64,000 bases of DNA, from the NCBI GenBank assembly GCA_029204225.1, contig CM055101.1, positions 63,886,671 through 63,950,670 of the forward strand, in the 5' to 3' direction. The notes beneath the pieces are model-generated. The model had not been told where the DNA came from. It saw only the letters and a program-made list of their open reading frames with translations, and searched no databases. Within the stretch, counting starts at the first letter, position 1; each line of letters begins with the position of its first letter. This DNA is from Diphasiastrum complanatum (Eukaryota; Streptophyta; Lycopodiopsida; Lycopodiales; Lycopodiaceae). The translations under genes and the position numbers were made by a program. This document shows, one piece after another, positions 34,750 to 46,125 of this stretch.

Positions 34750-37700
34750 TAATCAAATCTCTATAAGATAATTATGCTCTTATTATGTTTGGTATCTTAC
34801 ATTTCACCATGACATAAGTGATCAACAATCACTTATAATTCTTTAAGAAATGCATCCACATAGCTCATCAAGAGTGACTAACTTTCAGCCAAACGAACTA
34901 CACAATTAAATTTATAAGTTGCCATGTTATCCAATGCTTTCAACGACTTGGCACCTTGTAACAAATAAAAAATTCGATGACGGGTCACTCAACACTTTTG
35001 ACTCACATACAAGAGAAAAACATGAACACTTTTGACTCAATACTTTTCATCTACTACTTTCACATTTTAAAGAAAAGTTGACAAAGACTCACTCAATCTT
35101 TTTGACTAAGTATCAGCCCACATGAGGTGTGGTGGTGTCGCATGTGAAGGAAAAGTTGATGAAGACTCACTTCATTCTTTTGACTAATCAACCCATGTGA
35201 GGTGGGTTGGGCTTGCCTATCTAGGTTTGATTTACTACCCATGCATGCATGGATGATTGTAAAGCAAAATGCTTGACATTCAAAACAAAAGAAAGAACAC
35301 TTATTTTTGCTCTCTATCCCAGTCAAACCTGAAGTATATTCAAAAATATTATGATAGTATGCTCAATTAATACATAGACTTGGGGTCAACTAGATGCCAA
35401 GTCCAACTTGGCCAATGATAATATTTATATTTTTGGTGTAGAAAAATACATTTTATTCGTCTCTACTGGTGATACATGAAGGGAAGAATCTTCTTGTGTT
35501 ATTGATTTTGCTCTTTTACTTGACGGTGATGATAGGATGGATGACATCGCTAGTCTTCAGTAGCTAGAAGACCTATGCTCGATGCTACATACCCTGTTCT
35601 TCCTATTGCCGTGTGCTATATAGTATAGGTGCATTTTCTGCCTCTTCATAGCTGCGGGTGTTTTGATCTAAAGCAGCAAAATCAGTAACCATGCTTAGCA
35701 GTGAATTAGGCTCTAGCACTATCACGCTTGCAATCAACCTCTCCACAGCACATGCGTCTGAATGGGTCTAAGCTATTTCTTCAAGAGAACTGTGGCAGGC
35801 CTTAAAACACATTCAAATCAGTAGATCAATCGAACCTAGCTGTTAGATTAGCACCACAATGCGGCAGAATTTTCAAAGAGTTTAAAGCCAGCTATGAAAA
35901 GGTTTCCATAGCAGCAAAAGATTCAACGCATTGAAAGACCAGCTACAAGAATAAATTGCCACCAAAGTGTCTGGAAAAAGTATGAAGTCCAAGCAAGAAA
36001 AGTATGAATTTGAATCCAACTCAGACTGAAAGTTTGCTCCTCCTTTTGGTCGTGTGCAAGAGATTCAACTTCCTGAGAAACGATCATCTTCTTTTAGACC
36101 TGGTTAAAGGTTTAGCCTGAGACTTGTGTGTTGAACAGGCTGAGCTGACCCACATGCCAGCCATTAGTACAATTGACGCAAGCAACATCATGCAATACTT
36201 AGTCTTACTTTGAAATACGTAGTCTTCTTACTCTCATAAAACGTATCTTGCATGAGAATCTAGGCAACTGACGCAAGCAACACCATGAAATACTAATTAG
36301 TCTTACTTTGAAATACTTATCTTCTTAGAATAAGAGTCTAGGCAATATAATCTCCACCTTCATCCAACATTTGAGTATGTACTATGCTTTGAAAGATGCC
36401 ATCATGATCGAGATCCCTCCATTATCATGGAATCTTCTTCTTCTAGTACAATGTTTGGATGATGGTGGGGCCTTGCATGCAAGCTAGTCATGGTTGACTA
36501 TTCTTTGTTGTTTACTCCTCTAGACTCTAGAGCCTTAGAGCCTTGTTACGCTAGGTAACCACACTCGTGACACACATACGGCAACGACAAGTGCTACTTT
36601 CCATTTGGAGCATGTACCAACATTAGAAGGCTTGGAATAGCTTCTTACTAAGCCACTTGCAAGAGGATCTTTTATGAAGTTTAGATTAGCACTTGATGTT
36701 CTAAGTGAATCCATGTTGTTGGAGTAATAGCATACTACCATTGTTAGAATTTGCAAAACATCTATAATAATTTGGTAGTTTGACTTGTTTGACCAAATCA
36801 CCGTCATTGTACATAATTAGAGTCACCAAAATTATTTTAGTTATAGTTATCAACAGTGTTCGAGAAAGCTGGCATAGTCCAAGAATGGATTTGGCATCTT
36901 TTCCCAAAAACCGGCATGGCAAAAATTGTACAGGATTTTTTATGTCATAAATCTTGGGTTATATAGGGGGAAACCGGCAAGTAAGAGCTTGTCACTCAAT
37001 AGAGGCCGGTTCACATATTGGTTTTTGGAAGGAAACCTCAAAAAGGTTTCCTAAATACTAATTATCACCCCAGAATTTGAGGCTACCCACTTGTGGAATG
37101 GTGATTGTTAAATCTTGGCAAATTAGTGAGTAAATCAATTTGGTTTCTTTTTGGTGTTATTCGAGGCTTCTATAAATGATGATGTTGGCACTAGGAGGTT
37201 ACAAACATTACCAACACCAAGAAGGTTACACTATTCTTGTAGCTTCAAATATATATATATATTCAAGAAATAAATAAATAAAATGTTATCGTGTATAGTG
37301 GAATACTGCCAATACCCCACCCATGCATGTACTCACTTGTTTTTCTCTCTCTTGAGTGCTCCCTTGTTTAGGCCTGGCCTATTACTCAATTTACAGTATA
37401 TATCAAATGCTAGTACAAAGTAGATGTGTCGTGCTCAAGCTAGAATTCAATGTCATGTATGGTGTATATTTGTACATTGCATAAAGATGCTAGTGCAAAA
37501 TAAGCACAATGATGCATTGGTTTCAAGAAGAGAAAGAAAAACAAAAAGTCTGCTTCAAGTTGCTCCATAATTAAACATGGAGCCAAATCGTCATGTAGTG
37601 TTGACCTCAAACCAAAGCACTTGGTGCCAATTTCCAAGTGAAAAAGATCAAGTACAACATTTTAGAGCCAAATTTTATTGCACTATTAACTTCAAACCAA

Positions 37701-38080
37701 GGTACTTGGTATCAAATTTCAAGTAAGAGGACATGTATAAGATCATTTGAATCAAGAGAGCAATTTTGGATTTGTGATTATAATGTTTGAACCATATCCA
37801 TGCTCCTACAACATTCACAACTTATATATACAAGGATTTTTTTTTTTGGGGCATGATATCAAACTTGGGTGCACAGGCACACATGTGAATTATGAGCAAT
37901 TAAATTTTTGTTGATGTTCTTGGATGTGGTTGAATGCAAGATGGTGGTTTGATAAAAATTCCTTATTATCACTATTATTGTAATGTGAGCTAAAATTCTA
38001 GCAAACATGATCACAAGCACAGTAGAAATTATCTCAAGCATGAAACTTGGAATTTCGAAGAACACATCAAGAGCTTATGC
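34750..38080. other. No gene seen; one duplication
   Basis: AT-rich spacer of more than 3 kb without a supported gene. It contains the duplication at 36173-36360, a short AT run (37248-37261) and several degenerate near-duplications (for example gaagactcact at 35083 and 35161). Confidence 0.45.
36173..36360. repeat. 95-bp tandem duplication
   Basis: The segment ttgacgcaagcaacatcatg (36173) recurs at 36268 as ctgacgcaagcaacaccatg. Both are followed by tagtcttactttgaaatac and end in gtctaggcaa/atctaggcaa. Moderately diverged. Confidence 0.75.
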
Positions 38081-38089
38081 ACACATACA

Positions 38090-38830
38090 CTCACATTGAA
38101 AGGAAAGAAGAAAAACAAGAACAGGCCCAGATTTGAAAAGGTGAATTCAAAGTCTTCGAACAAAGGCAATGACAACCAACAAACCTCCTCCTGTGATCAC
38201 TGTCACAAGCCGGGACACACAACCAATAGCTGTTGGTTCAACTTGACAATACCTTGCATGCACTGCAAGAAGAAAGTACATTCTGCATATGAGTGCAGAT
38301 TCAATCCAAAAATAAAGAACAAGGCCGAAAAGGCAAATGTTGCAAAGTCGTCGAAGGATGTAGACAAGAGCGACGAGGCCTTCACAATATTTGATGAGGC
38401 TTCAACAAGCTTTTCAAGGCAAGACTATGATGTAGTCATTGACTCATGAGCGACTTCACACATTACCTGCAATAAGAAAGTCTTGATCAACTACAAAGAA
38501 CTCGAAAGCAACAAAGCAGTGATTCTAGGCGACGGGAGCCGACACGATGTCAAGGGCATCAAGACTCTACAGCTATGAACACTGTCGGGACAAGTAGAGC
38601 TGCTAGGAGCACTCTATGTACCCTCACTGAGAAGAGACCTGCTATCCGTATCAAAGATGGCGGATCTTGGAATTCGAGTCCTGTTCGATGGCAATGTATG
38701 CTGGATGATTGAGAAAACTACAAACAAGCTGCTGACTATTGGATCCTTATTGTTATTCGTCTTAGCAAAGCGATGTTTTGTCAAATTCCACGCTCAGCCG
38801 CCAAAGTCAATGTCATCAGAGGATAACTAA
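38090..38830 (+). mobile_element. Ty1/copia gag-protease relic
   Basis: A zinc knuckle CDHCHKPGHTTNSC and a second Cys/His cluster (CMHCKKKVHSAYEC) sit in a Lys/Asn-rich context at 38180-38320. Then come the protease start DYDVVIDS and the downstream ILGDGSRHDVKGI and RRDLLSVSKMADLGI, which are copia protease-region signatures. Integrase, RT and LTRs were not seen. Broken in about two or three places; old fragment. Confidence 0.8.
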
Positions 38831-41521
38831 CTAACAGTTTAAGACTAAACATGTCTTGTAGATTGTTGCTTAGTGGCCTTACAATTAGATAATGTCACAT
38901 CTATTACAAAGTTTTATCTCCAAGTATGTAGATACATTGTGAATAAGATTAAGCTGAGATCTATGTTCAACTAACTACCCTCTAAGCTACCTTAATCAAG
39001 AATAGCTTAACAAAAAAGTACTAAAAAGCAGGACAAATGAACATGTATTTAACACTTCATGAGTGTTGCACTCCAATAATGTAAACATATGTCTTGAACT
39101 AGTTGTTGAGTATTGTAACCTACCATATGAGCTACCTTAATCAAGGATAGTAAAGGACCAAAAGTATCAAAGAAAGGTGTTTAGAACCAAGGGAATCACT
39201 TCAATAATTGGACACAAAAAAAGAATTTCATTTCTTTCTTCTCACACACATGTGTGCGCGTGGGGGGATGCAAATCTATTTCCTTCAGCATAACTTGGTC
39301 ACTTGCTCCTATGATATTTGCAACAATGTTGTTGCATGTAGCCACATTATGTCCAAATGATTGTGAAAGTATGTGCAGTCGAGTGCCAAGTTCTACTATA
39401 ATTTTGCAATCTCCTACGTATCTTATACATTCTTTGTTTTCACCTATTCTACTTTCATAAACTTTTCCATCACTTATTAATACAAGCATGTTGTTTCTTC
39501 TTCATTCTACACAATCTTCTTACAACCCATGCTTTTTGCAAAGCACTTTACCAACATGTTTATTCCATAGGAACCAAGCACTTTTTCACACTTGATATTG
39601 GAAGATTTTTGTTTCCTAAAGCAAAAACATGCATCATTGTGCATAATTACTACATATTATAAATCTTGGAGGCCATAAGAGTGTCCAACTTTTTTTAAAC
39701 AATAAAGGGTGTGAATGTAGTCATGCAATTCATTCTTGGAGTGGGCCCCGCAAAGCGATATATTCTTTCTTTTGAATTGTCACTTTGTGAACAAGAGCAT
39801 CTATAATTATATGTTGTGTGCATAATCCAAAAACCAAGTACAAGCCACATGCTAGAGGCATGTCAAGAAAGCTTAGCTCCATGTGGTTGCAATATCTTAG
39901 TGTTGCCAAATATCTAATTCAATCAAGGAGCTGTCACCACTTAATCCTTGGCCTAGAAACTTTTCATAGGTTATCGAGGGAGTCTAAAGCCAATTTGTGT
40001 ATTTGTTGAATGTACTAATGAGTCCAAACAGTAGCTGAAACAATTGTTTATAAAGTACAAAGATGTATTGGACTATACTAGTGCTAGCTCTGGTGCACGT
40101 CTCAATGAGCCGTACTACCATGGAAGAAATATGTTTACTTAAGAGACATGGCAATGTATAGTGCCCACGGGAACTCCAATGTGATGCATCAATAACTGGA
40201 ATTCCGATTGAGATGTTAGACCTCTTCAAAGGGCCACATGTTAAGCACATGGATTGATACATTAAATCAACCCAAGTTCCAACTCCATACTAGGAAATGA
40301 ATTATTGGAAGTGGAGCAATAAATATGTGTCCATATGCATAAATCCCAGATGTCTTGTGTCTAGGTTGGGACATGTGCAACATATGTAGGGGCAGGAGGT
40401 TTCCATTGCCATTTGTCATTCTACACAACAGGCAGATGGTGTGCACATGTTATGCAAGAACAATACTTTTGTTCAAGAAGTAATGATTGATGAGAGATCA
40501 AAGATGATGCTACTAGACATCACTCAAGTCTTTATTGTAGCGAGTGGGTGTGCCCATTGATGCTCCACGACTCAAGGGCAAGTCCATAAGTAGTCTACAA
40601 TTGGGTGGAGAGTCAGCAATCCAAACTCTTACAATAATGCATCAAACTTGATATGAAGATAGCAATCATGGGGGTCATGAAACTATAGTCATAGACTCAT
40701 ATATCACCTAAAGTGTGACAATGTAGATGTGAACATATACAAACAAAATTCCACTATTATATATGTTAAACTATAATCCTGTCTTAAGTAGCAACTTTTG
40801 TTCCAAGTAGCCACTTCTATGATTGCATGGTATGTCACCACAATAGATAATGTACTTGAACCCAAGAAAAATTGTAGATAATGCTTGCAAAAAACGTCCA
40901 GCTTTTGATACACAATTTGCCCATATGCTATGGCTTTGAACGACCATACAAGATATAGTAGAAAATTAACAACAAAACAGCACCAAGGAAAATCTTTCAT
41001 AGAAAACTTAGGAAATGCCACTTTGAAATGATAAACGAAGACTAAAAAGTTGAGCAAGCAACAACAAAATTCTCATTCTCAAAACACACCAGTGTACTAG
41101 GAGGCCATATAATGAAGTCACTCATTGTCAATGATAAAGAAACATCAAGGAGACAATAAAAAGGCAAAACAATAACAACCATATTCAAATTATGTTTTGA
41201 GCTATGCTACTTAATTAATGCAAGGGGAACTTAATTATGAAAAAATTACCTTAAGAAATTGAAGCATAGAACTGTGAAAATAACGTTATAAAGGGATCTT
41301 CGTCATGACTGGAATACTTCTTTTGATTGAGTCTCTTCAGATTACCCATCTACCTTCTTTAGCCTTGTCTTTTTCATATTTGACTTGTGACCTTGGCTGT
41401 CGATCTTGTTGATGTTGTTGGTGGCAGCGTAACTGCTCCAGTGGATCCAAGCAAATCCACTCTCTCCTTCCCCAAAAAAAAATTTGGTGGTGGGGATGCT
41501 ATTACTGGTAACTGTGCATGC
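38831..41521. other. No gene seen
   Basis: AT-rich spacer up to the young gypsy insertion. Short ORFs only. Two similar segments (ctaccttaatcaag(a/g)atag at 38988 and 39132) hint at an old local duplication. Confidence 0.4.
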
Positions 41522-42739
41522 TGTCGTGGTATACCAATTGTATTTGGTATAGTTTTGTAGTATTTAATGTCGAATCCCCAAGAGGATAGCTTCTTTATGA
41601 TATAATGTTGATATTGTTCTGACTTATTCATATGATATAAAATGGAGAATTAGTCTGGTTGTCAAACAGACATTTGGGTTAAGTAACCAGTATTACTTAA
41701 TGGATAAATGAATGTTTAAAATTGGAATATCAGTCTTCTCTTTCGAATCGAAGAATTGGCGTTCTACAAGAGAATTGTTATCAGAGTAGTACGAATGTAC
41801 TCCACTCTATCTGATTAAGGTGTCGGCAAGAATTCGGATTGATTTCGATGTATTCGTTCATCAGTGATCAAAGTTAATCTTATTCTTGGATTAACAAAAG
41901 TTAAACAGTAGTCCTCAACAACTAGTGTTCTCCTCAGAGTTAAATCTCTTGTATAATCTTCGAATATGTTAGAAACATATGTTCGGAGATATTCAGAATA
42001 CAGATATCTTATCTCAATTCTTCAGACAGGGACTATCAATTCAGTTGTATACATACTTTTCTATCGATGACTGAGATAGACTTCTGATGATAAACGTTAT
42101 TCGGGTATCGAACAAGTATTCGAGTGTCAAACAAATATTCGAATGAACGAATAAGTTAGTTTTAAGACAGTTCGTTAGAACACTTTTATGGATACACAGC
42201 ATAGACTGTAATGTGCTTATGCAACTGTCTGACCAGAGATAGATTTATATAAGAAAGATTGTTAGAGTACTTCAGAAGATCTCTCACAAGTACATAAACT
42301 TTTATCTCTCAGCGAATACATAAACTATATCTCCTGGTGAGTAAGACTGAATCGTGTCTTCTCTTTATCATCTTCAGAGCGAACAATCACGTCTTTATAA
42401 ATTAGAGGCGTGTCGCTTTACTGAATAAGGTTAAGCAATATATATCTGACACGTATGTAGATTATACCGCAAAGATGTATCTAACCCTGAGTTTAGATTA
42501 CTATAGTTAGAATTGTCGATTCGGATCGAGTCGTTTCATGTAAGTGTCTTTATTTAAGGGTTGTTGTAGATGTCGCTTCATTGCTGAGGACTTGTCCTTT
42601 ATATGTGATATTTAGTATGTCGCGAAAAATATAGGCAGGTCCCTTCATTATAAATGTATCCAGCTCTTGTCTTCTTATGTGAATATATATTGCTTCATTC
42701 GGATGTATATTCGTTGTTTAATAAATACACATCTTCACA
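41522..42739 (-). repeat. 3' LTR of the gypsy element
   Basis: Same length (1218 bp) as the 5' LTR and nearly identical to it. Confidence 0.95.
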
Positions 42740-42752
42740 TATCCCCCTCCTC
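42740..42752 (-). other. Polypurine tract of the gypsy element
   Basis: GAGGAGGGGGATA on the reverse strand, directly before the 3' LTR. Confidence 0.85.
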
Positions 42753-42959
42753 AAATGTGAAACGTCCTCGTGAACAAACAGTATTCTTTTTGAGATTTGG
42801 TCGTTGATTAGAAAAGAATATATTCGGTTCGTTGATCAATTCGTCTTTAAAAGATATTTCTTCAGTAGGAACTTTATTCGAATTGATGGTTATTGCCTTC
42901 AAGTATTTGAAAACATCAGATACAGCATCACATAGGTAAAAGATTTGGAAAAGAACTCT

Positions 42960-45770
42960 TTAGTCTTGATACATCTCGTCATATAATTGCTGAGCGAGGT
43001 CTAAATCCCTTTGACATTCGAGTAACAATAGTTTTTTTCGAGAACGAGAGTATCTGCCAATAGCAAGATTTCCGAATTCTTCTAAATGTATCGGAAGAAG
43101 AGTGCCATCAAATAATTCTTGTACTAATTTGACATCTTCCTCCGAATCGTTCCTTAATCTGATCTCTCGAAAGAATCGTGCTGAATGCTGTAAATAATTA
43201 CACTTAATATACAAATTTTGTACAAAAAATAAGGTCTTTGCTGCAAATGTGCCGAACTGTCGATAAGAATATGTACAAAATAATTTATAAGCACGGGACT
43301 TCGTTCGATCCTGCAGACTGTGTTTGATTTCTGCAAAATATTCAGCAAAATTGCGCTCCCAGTCAATGTAGATCTCATATAGTTCAGGATACGCCATATT
43401 TATATTGATCAGCAAACCCGCATTGTCGAATGCTGCTATGTCCGCACGCTCCGTTGGTTTGTACAGTTCGAATTGACAGTGTCGTCTCCAAAATTGTCGT
43501 TTTCGATCGTCGACCTCCAAAAATTGTAGTTCTTTGATTCGAATATATTCTAAAGCATACATACAGGTTGATCCTATATACAATTCGACTGACCCGAATG
43601 GACAGACTTTAAACTTGCCCTGTAGGATTGCCCAGCATAAGCATCCTTTCTGCTCTATGTCTAACTGGTCCCATAACCAGAGAAATTCGTCCTTTTCCCA
43701 CTCAATTTTCCAACGGTTGAAGGCAATGCCTACTGTGCCTGGTAGCATCAAATAATCGACATGCCATTGCAATTCGACGTTAAGGTGATGAGGCGTCCAT
43801 TTCCAAAATTTCTTTGAAAAAACTTTGAAACGTTCAGCACATACCTTCGACTGATTTCTTTTTGTGCGCTTTTCCTTTGGTGGTACTTCTGTCGTTTCAT
43901 GCGAATGAAGTGTAATCGCGAAGTTCTGATCATCGAGCTGCTGCTTGAAAGTTGTTACTTCTTTTTGCAGGTCTGATATTTGCACTAATGCCTGTGCATA
44001 CTCCAAATGATCAGCAACTCCCGAACAAGCTGTTACAGATTTAAGTTCGGTTGACAGCTGTTCGATTGTGTCCAGAGCCTTTGTATATTCGGTATGTGCA
44101 TCTGGGCCGGTACAACCTCCGATTGCCGACAACTCCTTCAGCTCTGCTAACTCCTCTTCGAGTAGAGCTTTGTCGTCTTCGAGGGGTTGCAGAAAATCGA
44201 TGCAAAAATTTTCGAGCATCTGATCCTGAAGTGTATTCAGCTTCATAGGATCAATTTGTGCAGTGCCCGAAGTGCTGCATAGTTGTAAGGCAGTTTCTGC
44301 CTTTATTTTCTTCAGGGCAGATTCTTGAAGTGATATCTGCAACTTTTCATTAGCAGATTTGACCTTCTCATGCTCCATCTGCAAAGCATGAAAGAATTTC
44401 TGCACTTCTGCAGATTTGGCATCAATCGCCTTGTTTGTCGCTTTCAAAGAATCATTTTCGTGGGTCAATTGTTGAACTTGTCGACCCAATGATTGATTTC
44501 GCTCAAGCAACTTCGCGTTGTCTGCTTCGAGCGTTTCGATTCGAGTCTTCGACTCGTCGATTTTCTCTTTCATCTCATCTGATGTTTTGAATAATTGCAT
44601 CATTCCTCGTTGGATATTCATATCATACCTTCGAACTTCTTGTATGATTTGTCTGGCCCCCTCAGAAAGATCACCCAACCCTTGATTCTGAAATGCATTA
44701 GGGTCTTCTTCTGATTCGGTGGTGTCTTCATCCGCAGCTTTGCTTCTGTCCTGCCCCGGTTCTGTAATAATTTCGAGAGATGGTGGGCTCGGACTCTCCT
44801 GCGAATGAGCTTGTGCAGCACTGTCGTCCTGCATAGGCTCAGTTTGTGAAGCTTCATATCTTACTGGTTCTGAGCCAGTGCTAGGCTCCTTTTGAGTTGC
44901 TTCCTCTGTGATTTCCATGGCTGTTGCTGCAATACTTGGAGTAGCTGACTGCAGAAGGCTTGAGAAATCCACCTTTGTTGTCGGAACCAGTCTGCCGACT
45001 AAGCTATTCTGCTCGGCTTCCGTTAGAATTCCAAGATATTCACAGAGTCGAGAGATATGAGCTCCGACTACTGTGAATTTTCTGTGCTTGACCCACCTCA
45101 GAAAAGCTTTGAAGGCAATCAGGCCGAAACAGACGGGATTTCCCTCAAGCGCATCCAGTAAGTAGCCAAAGTTCTGTACTGAAATAGTTGCATCAGCATC
45201 AGTGATGAACAGGACTTGATTGGCATACTTACAAAGCAGCTTCAGCTGAGTGTCCTTCGTCATCGAGATTTTGTATCCCTTGTTGGGGACATAGCAGTTT
45301 GCTAGGAAGTATTTTGTTTCCTCCACAGCATCCTTGGAAGTTGAATTACAGACTCCATCAGTCGGTAATCCAAGGGCTGTAGAGAAAATTCTTTCGTTGA
45401 TCAAGCATGCGGTGTTGCGCAGTTTGACCTTGAAATCAACATCAGTGACTTCGTGAATAGAATTCACGAATTCTTCACTGACGTTGGTTAGCACAATAGA
45501 GGGGTCCACCTTCATGTTACCCAACCGGCAACGGTCCAACAAGGACTGAATCGACGCCAGCCGAATAGAGGCGCGAACCTTCCATGATATGGCGCTGCTT
45601 GAACTCGTATCCATATTTGTCGGATGGTTGTGTGCAAGAATCGCAATCGTAGAAGAGGAAAATGGATCGCAAGTAAACACAAAGGAAAATTTGAAAGTGT
45701 AAGAGTAAAAATTAGAAGGTAAGGGGTTTATGGTAACAAAGGATGGAAGAAGAGGATGGTGACGTGGCAT
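42960..45770 (-). CDS. Extra 936-codon ORF between integrase and 3' LTR, function unknown
   Basis: Not recognised. Uninterrupted for 936 codons, on the same strand as gag-pol. The second Met (residue 53, ATG at 45612-45614, MDTSSSSAISWKVRASIRLA) is a plausible real start, since the sequence before it looks like a C/T-rich leader. Visible regions: a helical globular part (about 60-280); an acidic Ser/Glu/Pro-rich linker (about 285-360); a long coiled coil (about 385-500, for example TRIETLEADNAKLLERNQS) with weaker helix to about 640; a basic junction (KEKRTKRNQSK); and a C-terminal part unusually rich in Trp, Phe and Tyr (KFWKWTPHHLNVELQWH, WEKDEFLWLWDQLD). No clear signal peptide, transmembrane helix or furin-like site is seen, unlike classical env-like proteins. 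It sits where Athila elements carry their env-like ORF. A cellular origin or a lineage-specific gag-like accessory is possible. Confidence 0.85.
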   Translation of the reverse strand: MPRHHPLLPSFVTINPLPSNFYSYTFKFSFVFTCDPFSSSTIAILAHNHPTNMDTSSSSAISWKVRASIRLASIQSLLDRCRLGNMKVDPSIVLTNVSEEFVNSIHEVTDVDFKVKLRNTACLINERIFSTALGLPTDGVCNSTSKDAVEETKYFLANCYVPNKGYKISMTKDTQLKLLCKYANQVLFITDADATISVQNFGYLLDALEGNPVCFGLIAFKAFLRWVKHRKFTVVGAHISRLCEYLGILTEAEQNSLVGRLVPTTKVDFSSLLQSATPSIAATAMEITEEATQKEPSTGSEPVRYEASQTEPMQDDSAAQAHSQESPSPPSLEIITEPGQDRSKAADEDTTESEEDPNAFQNQGLGDLSEGARQIIQEVRRYDMNIQRGMMQLFKTSDEMKEKIDESKTRIETLEADNAKLLERNQSLGRQVQQLTHENDSLKATNKAIDAKSAEVQKFFHALQMEHEKVKSANEKLQISLQESALKKIKAETALQLCSTSGTAQIDPMKLNTLQDQMLENFCIDFLQPLEDDKALLEEELAELKELSAIGGCTGPDAHTEYTKALDTIEQLSTELKSVTACSGVADHLEYAQALVQISDLQKEVTTFKQQLDDQNFAITLHSHETTEVPPKEKRTKRNQSKVCAERFKVFSKKFWKWTPHHLNVELQWHVDYLMLPGTVGIAFNRWKIEWEKDEFLWLWDQLDIEQKGCLCWAILQGKFKVCPFGSVELYIGSTCMYALEYIRIKELQFLEVDDRKRQFWRRHCQFELYKPTERADIAAFDNAGLLININMAYPELYEIYIDWERNFAEYFAEIKHSLQDRTKSRAYKLFCTYSYRQFGTFAAKTLFFVQNLYIKCNYLQHSARFFREIRLRNDSEEDVKLVQELFDGTLLPIHLEEFGNLAIGRYSRSRKKLLLLECQRDLDLAQQLYDEMYQD

Positions 45771-45908
45771 AGTTGATTTGACAACTGTAAACCTATACTT
45801 AAGGCGGTATCTAACGAAATCTTCATGACGGCGGTGAAAGTTAACATGATAAGTATCTTAAGACCGTTTGAATTTAAGAGAGTAATAAATGAGTAATTAA
45901 GTCGATAA

Positions 45909-46017
45909 GTAAATAAATAAATAAACAAATAAAAATAAATAAATAGAATAAATAAATAAATAAATAAGTAATATAAATGAATAAATAAAAATAAAAATAA
46001 ATAAATATTAATAAATA
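45909..46017 (-). repeat. Degenerate (AAAT)n tract inside the gypsy element
   Basis: Repeating AAATAAAT words on the plus strand with scattered G/C substitutions, lying between the end of integrase and the extra ORF. Confidence 0.85.
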
Positions 46018-46032
46018 CGCAAATAAGACTCG

Positions 46033-46125
46033 AATGATGTTCGGATGATAGTATTCGAAGGATGTTCGGGTGGTATTCGAATGAATGATCGGATGATATT
46101 CGAATGAATGATCGGATGATATTCG
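46033..46125 (-). repeat. 23-bp tandem repeat, about four degenerate copies
   Basis: The unit atgaatgatcggatgatatt followed by cga is repeated at 46081 and 46104 (identical). Two diverged copies of 25 and 22 bases lie to the left. It directly follows the end of the pol reading frame. Confidence 0.85.
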
